This document shows, piece by piece, positions 1 through 5,289 of a stretch of 5,289 nucleotides of DNA (positions within the stretch are counted from its first letter, which is position 1; each line of letters starts with the position of its first letter). The notes below the pieces were generated by a model. It ran no database searches and was not told the origin of the DNA. It saw only the letters and a program-made list of their open reading frames with translations. Origin of the DNA: Desulfobacula sp. GTDB taxonomy: Bacteria > Desulfobacterota > Desulfobacteria > Desulfobacterales > Desulfobacteraceae. The DNA is taken from assembly GCA_029940245.1 (NCBI GenBank), contig JAOZRF010000207.1:1-5289 (forward strand), read 5' to 3'. Made by a program: the position numbers and the translations under genes.

Positions 1-38
1 TGTCCCGAACTTTTTTAAAATATTTAATAAAAACTTTA

Positions 39-2168
39 CTAACCCGAATATTTACAAAATTTTTCAATATAGTCTTTGACCATCCTGCGAGCAGAAAATC
101 CGGCTGCATTGCTTTTAATGGTTTCCTTCATCAGCCGAACCCATTCATGGGGGACACCGTTATCAGACACGTTATAATAACGCGGTATGATTTCCTGCTC
201 AAGGGCTTTGTATATTTTATCGGCATCGCTGCCATCAGGGTCGGCTGATGTTTCATCGTGCTCTATGGCCCATCCGTTTTTACCATTAAACCCTTCCCCC
301 CACCATCCATCAATTATGCTCAACTGTGGCACGCCGTTCAAGGCTGCCTTCATACCACTTGTCCCACAGGCTTCAAACGGCGGCAGCGGATTGTTCAGCC
401 ATACATCCACCCCATGCACCAGATACTGGGCCAATTGCTCTCCATAATCCTCCACAAAGGCAATCCTTCCCCCAAGCTGAGGATCACGGGACAGGTTGAT
501 CAGATTCTGTAGAAGTCGTTTGCCTGGATCATCTGCCGGGTGGGCTTTGCCGGCAAAAATAATCTGTATGGGGCGCCAGCGGTCCTTAAAAAATTTTTTA
601 AGACGTTCCAGATCCTGAAAAATCAGCAAGGCTCTTTTGTAAGTGGCAAACCTGCGGGCAAAACCAATGGTAAGAACCGATGGATCAAGAAAAGCTCCCC
701 CGGTAAGAATGATGGAGGCACTGGCATTCCCATTGGTCCATCGCTGACGGGCACGTTCCCGGATCGCATCGATCAATTTCACCTTGAGCCAATAGTGTGT
801 CTGCCACAACTCAACGTCCGGAACTGTGTCCATCCGCTGCCAGATGGCCGGATCATCATGGTTGTCCAGCCAGTGATCCCCGAGATATTTGTCCAGCAGA
901 AGCTTTATTTTCGGTTCAATCCAGGTGGGTACATGAACGCCGTTAGTGACGTAATCAATGGGGACTTTATCTTCCAGAACTTCCGGCCACAGGCTTTGCC
1001 ACATCTTTTGAGAGACCTTTGCATGCCGTTTGCTCACGGCATTCCGACAGCCTGATAACCTCATTGCAAAGGCTGTCATATTGAACCCTGCATCTGGTTT
1101 TTCCGGATGCAATCCCAATTGGAAAAATGCATTGCGGTCAAGACCCAGATCCGGCCAGTAATAATGAAAATATTTTTCAATCAGTTGAAAGGGAAAAACA
1201 TCGTGACCTGCTGGAACGGGGGTGTGTGTCGTGAATATAGTGGTATTGATATTTTGTTTTAAAGCTGTTGAAAAATCTTTACCTTCTGATACCATTGACC
1301 TGATACGTTCCAAAAGAGCAAATGCAGCATGGCCCTCGTTCAGGTGTAAAAGGTAATGATCTATCCCCAAGGTTTTAAGCATTTGGGCACCACCAAGTCC
1401 TAATGTAATTTCCTGACGCAGGCGCTGCTCAAGATCACCAGTATAGAGTCTGGCCGAAATACCCCTGTTCCAGGGATCGTTAATTTCAACATCCGTATCC
1501 ATCAGATAGAGAGAAACACGACCCACAGCGACCTTCCACACGGCAACATGGATGGCTGGGTCCGTCAGCGGTACCTTGATGACAAGCTGATTTCCATCCT
1601 TGCCCATCACTTTTGAAATAGGAGCAGCCTCCCGGTTGATGGACTCGACGAGATTCTCCTGCCATCCGTCATCCCGGATCTGTTGCCTGAAATAACCCTC
1701 CGGATACATGAATCCCACAGCAACCAGCGGAACGCACAAGTCGCTGCATTCTTTTATAAAATCTCCTGCCAGAAAACCCAATCCCCCCGCATAAAAGGGT
1801 AAGGAACGATGGAGGCCGAACTCAGCGGAAAAATAGGCCACGGCATGTTTTTTATCCGGCAAACCAGGTTTCAGCAGGCTGCACTCTTTTTGCTGCATAT
1901 AGTTATGGAATAGTTTCATCACATCATCATACCTGCGAATATAGTCAGGATCAGCGCCGGCCTTTTCCAGAAGCAAGCCGGGAAATTCTCTGAGCATTTT
2001 GTCCGGGTTGTGACCGCTTTCTTTCCAGGCCTGCCGATCAAGTGTCTTAAATAGCATTCGTGCGCCAGGGTTCCAGCTCCACCAAAGATTTTCCGCCAGA
2101 TCCTCCAGGCCGGAAAGTCGTTCCGGCAAATGGGGAAACAACGGTTGTGCAGCATTTAGTTTTTCCAT
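39..2168 (-). CDS. glgP: Alpha-glucan (glycogen/maltodextrin) phosphorylase, DUF3417-containing GT35 family
   Basis: Cytoplasmic PLP-dependent enzyme that releases glucose 1-phosphate from alpha-1,4-glucan ends by phosphorolysis. The 709-residue protein begins with a DUF3417-type N-terminal region (about 12-115, with LAENLWWSWN at 25-34). It then shows family blocks YFSAEFGLH (112-120), GGLGFLAGD (128-136), HLNEGHAAF (275-283), TTHTPVPAGHD (313-323), YVTNGVHVPTW (406-416), GFARRFATYKR (502-512), FAGKAHPADD (538-547), and the cofactor-site block EACGTSGMKAALNG (599-612), whose Lys607 should be the PLP Schiff-base lysine. Position 601 is Cys where Ser is common in relatives. At 709 residues it is at the short end for this subfamily but has all blocks, so it looks complete. 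The start is supported by AGGAG at 2182-2178, 9 nt upstream of the ATG. It is divergent from the aro operon. Family assignment is secure; the preferred glucan is unknown. Confidence 0.96.
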   Translation of the reverse strand: MEKLNAAQPLFPHLPERLSGLEDLAENLWWSWNPGARMLFKTLDRQAWKESGHNPDKMLREFPGLLLEKAGADPDYIRRYDDVMKLFHNYMQQKECSLLKPGLPDKKHAVAYFSAEFGLHRSLPFYAGGLGFLAGDFIKECSDLCVPLVAVGFMYPEGYFRQQIRDDGWQENLVESINREAAPISKVMGKDGNQLVIKVPLTDPAIHVAVWKVAVGRVSLYLMDTDVEINDPWNRGISARLYTGDLEQRLRQEITLGLGGAQMLKTLGIDHYLLHLNEGHAAFALLERIRSMVSEGKDFSTALKQNINTTIFTTHTPVPAGHDVFPFQLIEKYFHYYWPDLGLDRNAFFQLGLHPEKPDAGFNMTAFAMRLSGCRNAVSKRHAKVSQKMWQSLWPEVLEDKVPIDYVTNGVHVPTWIEPKIKLLLDKYLGDHWLDNHDDPAIWQRMDTVPDVELWQTHYWLKVKLIDAIRERARQRWTNGNASASIILTGGAFLDPSVLTIGFARRFATYKRALLIFQDLERLKKFFKDRWRPIQIIFAGKAHPADDPGKRLLQNLINLSRDPQLGGRIAFVEDYGEQLAQYLVHGVDVWLNNPLPPFEACGTSGMKAALNGVPQLSIIDGWWGEGFNGKNGWAIEHDETSADPDGSDADKIYKALEQEIIPRYYNVSDNGVPHEWVRLMKETIKSNAAGFSARRMVKDYIEKFCKYSG

Positions 2169-2180
2169 ATTTTGTATCTC

Positions 2181-2327
2181 CTATAAAATAAAGTTACCAT
2201 GCCCTGCGGCTTCACTCAGAACCATATCGCTGATTGCTTCCAGAGCCTTATAGTAATTGAATCTCTTGTCAGCATTAGGCTTGTCCTCTGATTTTAATAT
2301 TGAAAAAGAATAAAGAATATACGACAT
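2181..2327 (-). CDS. Possible 48-residue small protein upstream of glgP
   Basis: An uninterrupted frame reads ATG to TAG, with an in-frame TAG three codons before the ATG, so it is bounded. It is not an antisense shadow, because no gene lies opposite. The product is not recognised. Residues 1-11 are hydrophobic and aromatic (MSYILYSFSIL). Residues 12-48 look like an ordinary soluble helix-forming sequence, including NYYKALEAISDMVLSEAAG at 24-42. There is no Cys or Trp and no recognisable motif. Its TAG (2183-2181) overlaps the AGGAG of glgP (2182-2178), as in translationally coupled pairs, which is the best argument that it is real. Its own ribosome site is weak (AGG about 6 nt upstream). Against it, a plausible promoter -10 (2321-2316) falls inside its first codons. 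It could be a remnant of a longer gene or chance. Confidence 0.38.
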   Translation of the reverse strand: MSYILYSFSILKSEDKPNADKRFNYYKALEAISDMVLSEAAGHGNFIL

Positions 2328-2345
2328 GCAAGCCTATTTAGTCAA
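2316..2345 (-). promoter_or_regulatory. Candidate sigma-70 promoter for glgP
   Basis: On the minus strand, TTGACT (2345-2340; 5 of 6 matches to the -35 consensus) and TATATT (2321-2316; 5 of 6 to the -10) are separated by 18 nt. Transcription would begin near 2309, giving a glgP leader of about 140 nt. This would start downstream of the ATG of the possible 48-residue ORF, so this promoter and that ORF start cannot both be used on one transcript. The match is by consensus only, in AT-rich DNA where chance matches are frequent. Confidence 0.35.
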
Positions 2346-2386
2346 CTGATAGCTTGCTTTGATTATTAAAAACCTCAAAAAATCTC

Positions 2387-2416
2387 TTGACAACCATAAT
2401 TCATTACTATTATTTT
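2387..2416 (+). promoter_or_regulatory. Candidate sigma-70 promoter for the aromatic operon
   Basis: A perfect -35 hexamer TTGACA (2387-2392) lies on the plus strand. The -10 is ambiguous: TATTAT at 2408-2413 fits better (5 of 6) but leaves a 15-nt spacer, while TATTTT at 2411-2416 leaves 18 nt. Either would start RNA near 2420, about 30 nt before the leader peptide ATG and about 240 nt before aroA'. That is the arrangement expected of an attenuator leader. No clear operator palindrome was seen around it. Confidence 0.55.
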
Positions 2417-2449
2417 AAAGGAATTATTAATTTAAAGAAATATTTTTAA

Positions 2450-2539
2450 ATGGCAAACACATTTTCAGACAGATTATTTTTCAATTTCAGGTATTTTTAT
2501 TTTTATACCATACTGCCTGGGGTGCGCAAGAAACCATAA
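2450..2539 (+). CDS. Phe/Tyr-rich attenuator leader peptide (29 aa)
   Basis: The ATG (2450) to TAA (2537-2539) frame encodes 29 residues with six Phe and three Tyr. Residues 10-19 read FFNFRYFYFY, eight aromatics in ten codons, encoded at 2477-2506. There is no Trp. An in-frame TAA directly precedes the ATG, so the start is fixed unless a non-ATG start is used. The ribosome site is poor (AAAGAAA at 2434-2440). The sequence lies between a candidate promoter and an intrinsic terminator, upstream of genes for aromatic biosynthesis. This is the classic position and composition of a pheL-type leader: the role is to measure charged tRNA-Phe and tRNA-Tyr by ribosome stalling, and the peptide itself is probably not used. 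Composition, position and the switching hairpins agree; translation is inferred. Confidence 0.85.
   Translation: MANTFSDRLFFNFRYFYFYTILPGVRKKP
2484..2523 (+). promoter_or_regulatory. Anti-antiterminator (segment 1:2) hairpin in leader
   Basis: Within the leader coding sequence, 2484-2493 can pair with 2514-2523 over ten contiguous positions. The core is CAGG (2488-2491) with CCTG (2516-2519), flanked by A-U pairs and four G-U wobbles. The loop is 20 nt. Segment 1 lies in the Phe/Tyr codon run, so a ribosome stalled there would block it and free segment 2. The pairing is modest, so this is the weakest element of the proposed switch. Confidence 0.5.
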
Positions 2540-2573
2540 CCAAAAATAACTAAACGCAAAAAGCCGCAGGCAG
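2513..2573 (+). promoter_or_regulatory. Antiterminator (segment 2:3) pairing
   Basis: CTGCCTG (2513-2519), at the end of the leader peptide, is a perfect complement of CAGGCAG (2567-2573). A further four pairs, TGCG (2523-2526) with CGCA (2555-2558), can extend the helix across an internal loop; alternatively 2521-2523 can pair with 2563-2565. The leader stop codon lies in the intervening loop. Segment 3 overlaps the left arm of terminator T1 (2560-2571), so the two folds exclude each other. A ribosome finishing at the TAA would cover segment 2 and let T1 form. Confidence 0.7.
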
Positions 2574-2600
2574 AATTGAAGCCCGCGGCTTTTTTATTTT
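2558..2600 (+). terminator. Intrinsic terminator T1 (attenuator)
   Basis: GCCGC (2563-2567) pairs with GCGGC (2585-2589). The stem is extended outward by A-U pairs and, past one A/C mismatch, inward by GGC (2569-2571) with GCC (2581-2583), leaving a loop of about nine bases. Six T residues (2590-2595) and a further TTTT follow. It lies 19 nt after the leader peptide stop codon, the usual position of an amino-acid attenuator terminator. Confidence 0.82.
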
Positions 2601-2612
2601 ATAAGGCCGTGG
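2583..2612 (+). promoter_or_regulatory. Alternative hairpin linking T1 right arm to T2 left arm (segment 4:5)
   Basis: Positions 2583-2592 (right arm of T1) can pair with 2603-2612 (left arm of T2) over ten contiguous pairs, two of them G-U (2585 with 2610, 2590 with 2605), closing a ten-base AT-rich loop. This fold has no U tract after it, so it should not terminate, and it would compete with T2. It could form only when the right arm of T1 is free, that is when the antiterminator has taken the left arm. It may instead be a by-product of the two terminators resembling each other. Confidence 0.45.
2589..2601 (+). repeat. T-tract direct repeat, copy 1
   Basis: The 13-base sequence CTTTTTTATTTTA occurs here, after T1, and again exactly 40 bp downstream after T2. 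The arms of the two terminators are also similar (AAGCCGC against AAGGCCGTG), which suggests that the terminators arose by a local tandem duplication and then diverged. Confidence 0.6.
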
Positions 2613-2640
2613 AGGAAAACTTCACGGCCTTTTTTATTTT
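2603..2640 (+). terminator. Second, strong intrinsic terminator T2
   Basis: AAGGCCGTGGAG (2603-2614) pairs with CTTCACGGCCTT (2620-2631) in an unbroken 12-pair stem with one G-U and a GAAAA loop (2615-2619). It is followed by TTTTTATTTT. It ends only about 5 nt before the aroA' Shine-Dalgarno sequence, so any transcript reaching aroA' from the leader must read through it. Its left arm contains GGAGG (2611-2615), but no start codon follows at usable spacing. Confidence 0.88.
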
Positions 2641-2641
2641 A
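2629..2641 (+). repeat. T-tract direct repeat, copy 2
   Basis: Identical 13-base partner of the tract at 2589-2601, forming the U tract of terminator T2. Confidence 0.6.
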
Positions 2642-2658
2642 AATGGAGGAAATAAATC

Positions 2659-3510
2659 ATGACAATCTTAGGCAAAAAGATTCGTATGGAACGAATCATT
2701 AACAGGAAAGTTGGCAGAACGGTAATTGTTCCCATGGACCACGGCATATCCGTGGGCCCTATTGATGGTTTAAAGAATATGAAACAGGCGATTCAAAATG
2801 TAGCCCAGGGCGGTGCAAATGCCGTCGTGATGCACAAGGGGCTGGTTCAGGACGGGCATCGCCAGGAAGGCCCGGATATCGGACTGATTCTTCACCTGTC
2901 TGCATCCACCTGTCTGTCCGTTTACCCGAATGAAAAAACACTTGTCTGCACTGTTGAAGAAGCAGTTAAACTGGGTGCAGATGCCGTATCCATACATGTG
3001 AACCTCGGGAACGGCGGTGAGAAAGAGATGCTCAATGACTTTGGAAAGGTCAGCTATGATGCGCGAACATGGGGAATGCCGCTTCTTGCAATGATTTATC
3101 CAAGGGGAGAAAAGATAAAGGACGAGTATGATGTGAATGCGATAAAACACGCGGCACGTCTTGGTAAAGAGATGGGAGCGGATATCGTGAAGGTTTCATA
3201 TACAGGATCACCGGACTCATTTCATGAAGTTGTTTCAGGATGTAATATTCCAGTGGTAATTGCAGGTGGCCCCCGAATGGATTCGGAAAAACAAATCATT
3301 AAGATGGTTAAAGGAAGCATTGACGCAGGTGGCTCAGGAGTATCAATAGGCCGGAATGTTTTTCAGTATAAAAATCCAAGGCTCATGGTTCAGGCTATTT
3401 CATATATTGTAAATAAAGGGGGAAGTGTAGAAGACGGGCTGAACATATTAAAGAACAATATGACCGATCTGCACCCACACGAAGCGAAAAATGAGAAAAT
3501 GATGAGATAG
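2659..3510 (+). CDS. aroA': 2-amino-3,7-dideoxy-D-threo-hept-6-ulosonate synthase (ADH synthase)
   Basis: Cytoplasmic class I aldolase of the DeoC/FbaB fold. It joins L-aspartate semialdehyde with 6-deoxy-5-ketofructose 1-phosphate, the first step of the archaeal-type route to dehydroquinate. The 283-residue protein shows PMDHG (25-29), MIYPRG (145-150), VKVSYTG (177-183), a glycine-rich phosphate-binding region VIAGGPR (200-206) and [13 protein letters not shown] (224-236). Asp27, Tyr147 and Lys178 fit the catalytic Asp33, Tyr153 and Schiff-base Lys184 described for Methanocaldococcus MJ0400, each with the same offset of 6. The start is supported by TGGAGGA (2644-2650), 8 nt before the ATG. 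It is the first gene of the operon, behind two terminators. Close relatives include class I fructose-bisphosphate aldolases and LsrF; the adjacent AroB' decides for ADH synthase. Confidence 0.93.
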   Translation: MTILGKKIRMERIINRKVGRTVIVPMDHGISVGPIDGLKNMKQAIQNVAQGGANAVVMHKGLVQDGHRQEGPDIGLILHLSASTCLSVYPNEKTLVCTVEEAVKLGADAVSIHVNLGNGGEKEMLNDFGKVSYDARTWGMPLLAMIYPRGEKIKDEYDVNAIKHAARLGKEMGADIVKVSYTGSPDSFHEVVSGCNIPVVIAGGPRMDSEKQIIKMVKGSIDAGGSGVSIGRNVFQYKNPRLMVQAISYIVNKGGSVEDGLNILKNNMTDLHPHEAKNEKMMR

Positions 3511-3518
3511 GGGATAAA

Positions 3519-4511
3519 ATGAGAAAAATATGGGTTAACATTGATCCCTGGGATAAAGATATGGTAACCACTGCCCTTGAGGGTGGTGCTGATGGAATAA
3601 TGGTCCCAAAGGGATATTCCGAAAAAGTTAAAAAGCTTGGCAGGATAGATACAATATCTGAAGATGGTGATTTAAAACTGGGTAAAGATGTCATCTTTTA
3701 CACCATTAAAAGCAGTGATGATGAAAATGAGATTGTAAAACTTAGCCAAAGTAAAAAAGTAATTCTTCACTGCCGGGACTGGACAGTAATTCCGATAGAA
3801 AACTTAATTGCAAAAGGGGCTGATGTGATTGTCCAGGTTGATGAGATCAAAACCGCTGAAACTGCTTTTGGCATCCTTGAAAAAGGGGTGCAACATATCC
3901 TTTTTCACGCAACGGATATGGTGAAATTAAAACAGATTCTTTCCCTTGTCAGATCAAAACAAGACAACATCCTGCTTGAAACGGCACAAATTCAGGAGAT
4001 TACCCCCCTTGGCATGGGAGACAGGGTGTGTGTGGATACCTGCACATCAATGGTGAAGGGTCAGGGCATGCTGGTGGGAAACACGAGCCACGTCATGTTT
4101 CTCGTCCACGCGGAAACGGTTTCCAATCCCTATGTTGCCCCGCGGCCATTTCGCGTCAATGCAGGACCGGTTCATGCGTATACAAAAGTCCCTGGCGGAA
4201 CAACAAGATACCTTTCCGAGCTGTCTGCCGGGGATGAGGTGCTGATCGTTGATTTCAAAGGCAATACCGTCACGGGGATTGTGGGACGGCTGAAAATTGA
4301 AAAACGCCCCCTGATGCTTGTCCGGGCAATTGTAAACGATAAAGAAGTGACAACCATCCTTCAAAATGCGGAAACAATCCGGCTGACCTCTTCTGAAGGA
4401 GAGCCAATATCTGTTGTTAACCTGAACCCCGGTGATAAGGTACTTGTGGCTGTTGAGAAAGGTGGCAGACATTTTGGCTATAAAATAGATGAAACCATAA
4501 CGGAAAGGTAG
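3519..4511 (+). CDS. aroB': 3-dehydroquinate synthase II
   Basis: This enzyme oxidatively deaminates and cyclises the AroA' product to 3-dehydroquinate with NAD+; it is unrelated in sequence to classical AroB. The 330-residue protein carries the family signatures GDRVCVDTCTSMVKGQGMLVG (167-187, TSHVMFLVHAE following at 189-199) and PFRVNAGPVHAY (210-221), then PGGTTRYLSELSAGDEVLIVD (225-245). The C-terminal third (about 205-330) is rich in beta-strand-like sequence, as in relatives. Archaeal members are somewhat longer (around 360), but all main blocks are present. The ATG lies 8 nt after the aroA' stop, and AGGGG (3509-3513) overlapping that stop is the likely ribosome site, suggesting translational coupling. 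The pairing with aroA' makes the assignment firm. Confidence 0.94.
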   Translation: MRKIWVNIDPWDKDMVTTALEGGADGIMVPKGYSEKVKKLGRIDTISEDGDLKLGKDVIFYTIKSSDDENEIVKLSQSKKVILHCRDWTVIPIENLIAKGADVIVQVDEIKTAETAFGILEKGVQHILFHATDMVKLKQILSLVRSKQDNILLETAQIQEITPLGMGDRVCVDTCTSMVKGQGMLVGNTSHVMFLVHAETVSNPYVAPRPFRVNAGPVHAYTKVPGGTTRYLSELSAGDEVLIVDFKGNTVTGIVGRLKIEKRPLMLVRAIVNDKEVTTILQNAETIRLTSSEGEPISVVNLNPGDKVLVAVEKGGRHFGYKIDETITER

Positions 4512-4519
4512 GCCTGATA

Positions 4520-5289
4520 ATGGCAAATTCAGATTCCCGGATAAATGAATTGAGAAAAACCATTGATGAAATTGATGAAAAGACGCTGGATTTAATTAAT
4601 CAGAGGCTTGTCCTTGGAAAAGAAATTGGAAACATCAAGCATCAAAATAAAGAGCCCATCACGGATAAAGCCCGCGAGGCAAACATTTTAAAAAGGCTTA
4701 AAGACCTCAATCAAGGGTATTTACGCAATGATACCCTTGATCATATATTTACACAGATCATTTCCGAATCCAGGGAAATTCAACAGCACGGGAAGATAAG
4801 CTTTCTTGGACCGGAAGCAACCTTTACCCATATTGCTGCAATGAAACATTTTGGCCGTAATCTTAGTTTTGTCCCGCAGCTCAGCATTTATGATATATTT
4901 TCCGAGGTGAAAAAAGGGACAAGCCTTTATGGTGTCGTACCCGTGGAAAACTCCAATGAAGGACCAGTCAACAATACGCTTGATTTGTTTTTAAAATCGG
5001 ATTTAAAAATATGTGCTGAAATTTATCAACTTGTATCCCATGATCTGTTATCCAATGCAAAAACCATTGATGAAATAAAGGTGATCTATTCCCACCCCCA
5101 GGCTTTTGCCCAGTGCCGCAACTGGATTAGAAAAAATCTGCCGGACGTAGAATGTAAAGAATGCAGCAGCACGGCACATGCCGCTAAAAAAGCCGCACAA
5201 AGCTGCAGGTGCGCAGCAATCGCAGGTAAAGAAGCGGCACACCTGTATAGACTTGGGGTTGCTGCATCCAGGATTGAAGACAACGCCGG
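4520..5289 (+). CDS. pheA: Bifunctional chorismate mutase / prephenate dehydratase (P-protein), 3'-truncated by window edge
   Basis: Converts chorismate to prephenate and then to phenylpyruvate. The 256 codons present are open to the window end. Residues about 8-90 are an AroQ-type chorismate mutase: Arg12, Arg29, Lys40, Asp49, Arg52 and Gln88/89 correspond to the E. coli P-protein set Arg11, Arg28, Lys39, Asp48, Arg51, Gln88. Prephenate dehydratase follows from about 92: FLGPEATFTH (95-104; Ala100 where Gly is usual), GVVPVENSNEGPVNNTLDLF (138-157), YSHPQAFAQC (190-199) and STAHAA (217-222). The sequence stops at IEDNA (252-256), just before the expected TRF catalytic motif. An ACT regulatory domain is expected beyond the edge but cannot be seen. 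The ATG lies 8 nt after the aroB' stop, with AGGTAGG upstream. It is the third gene of the operon. Confidence 0.94.
   Translation, partial: MANSDSRINELRKTIDEIDEKTLDLINQRLVLGKEIGNIKHQNKEPITDKAREANILKRLKDLNQGYLRNDTLDHIFTQIISESREIQQHGKISFLGPEATFTHIAAMKHFGRNLSFVPQLSIYDIFSEVKKGTSLYGVVPVENSNEGPVNNTLDLFLKSDLKICAEIYQLVSHDLLSNAKTIDEIKVIYSHPQAFAQCRNWIRKNLPDVECKECSSTAHAAKKAAQSCRCAAIAGKEAAHLYRLGVAASRIEDNA

Noticed and set aside
1..38. Possible terminator after glgP
   Set aside because: The region is AT-rich with only a weak A/T palindrome and no GC stem followed by a U tract on the minus strand; a terminator may lie outside the window.
540..1055. 171-codon open frame on the plus strand inside glgP, plus shorter plus-strand frames at 187-512
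   Set aside because: They lie antisense to a strongly supported phosphorylase, show no recognisable domain, and read as low-quality Pro/Lys-rich shadow sequence.
2381..2440. Additional minus-strand promoter (TTGTCA at 2393-2388 with AATAAT downstream)
   Set aside because: The spacer is about 20 nt and the region is so AT-rich that such matches are expected by chance.
2519..2535. GGGGTGCGCAAG region considered as a T-box antiterminator bulge
   Set aside because: The conserved T-box core and specifier stem-loops are absent, and the leader peptide with alternative hairpins explains the region better.
2643..2702. 19-codon ORF starting at an ATG that overlaps the aroA' Shine-Dalgarno region
   Set aside because: It has no ribosome site of its own at good spacing, overlaps aroA' out of frame, and the aroA' start is well supported.
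4047..4526. 159-codon minus-strand frame opposite aroB', and minus-strand frames at 2759-3150, 3395-3694 and 4172-4357
   Set aside because: All are antisense to conserved aroA' or aroB' motifs and have no family features.
5048..5283. Two Cys/Ala-rich minus-strand frames at the end of the window
   Set aside because: They are opposite the conserved prephenate dehydratase region; the Cys/Ala richness is the complement of GCA/TGC-type codons in pheA.

Overview
The window looks like chromosomal DNA of an anaerobic bacterium, most likely a Desulfobacterota (deltaproteobacterial) sulfate reducer of the Desulfobacterales type. This is an inference. It rests on an archaeal-style aromatic pathway (AroA'/AroB') placed next to a bacterial chorismate mutase-prephenate dehydratase, on moderately AT-rich coding DNA with very AT-rich spacers, and on a short DUF3417-type glucan phosphorylase. 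Nothing in the sequence fixes the species, and no transposon, phage or CRISPR sequence was seen.

Layout. Positions 39-2168 (minus) encode an alpha-glucan phosphorylase, GlgP, for glycogen breakdown. A possible 48-residue ORF (2181-2327, minus) lies directly upstream, and its stop codon overlaps the glgP Shine-Dalgarno sequence. Positions 2169-2658 form a divergent intergenic region of about 490 bp that carries most of the regulatory information. On the plus strand follow aroA' (2659-3510), aroB' (3519-4511) and the first 256 codons of pheA (4520 to the window edge). These three genes are separated by 8-nt gaps and are almost certainly one operon.

How the genes work together. AroA' and AroB' make 3-dehydroquinate from aspartate semialdehyde and a deoxy-keto-sugar phosphate, by-passing DAHP synthase and the usual AroB. 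PheA then takes chorismate to phenylpyruvate. The operon therefore joins entry into the common aromatic pathway to the committed branch to phenylalanine.

Main discovery. Upstream of aroA' is what looks like a ribosome-mediated attenuator. A 29-codon leader peptide (2450-2539) has eight Phe/Tyr residues in ten consecutive codons. It is followed by mutually exclusive RNA hairpins: an anti-antiterminator within the leader, an antiterminator, and an intrinsic terminator T1. A second, stronger terminator T2 lies immediately before the aroA' ribosome-binding site. The right arm of T1 can also pair with the left arm of T2 over 10 contiguous positions. This gives a possible six-segment relay in which stalling at Phe/Tyr codons would disarm both terminators in turn. 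The pairings were read by eye; no folding energies were computed.
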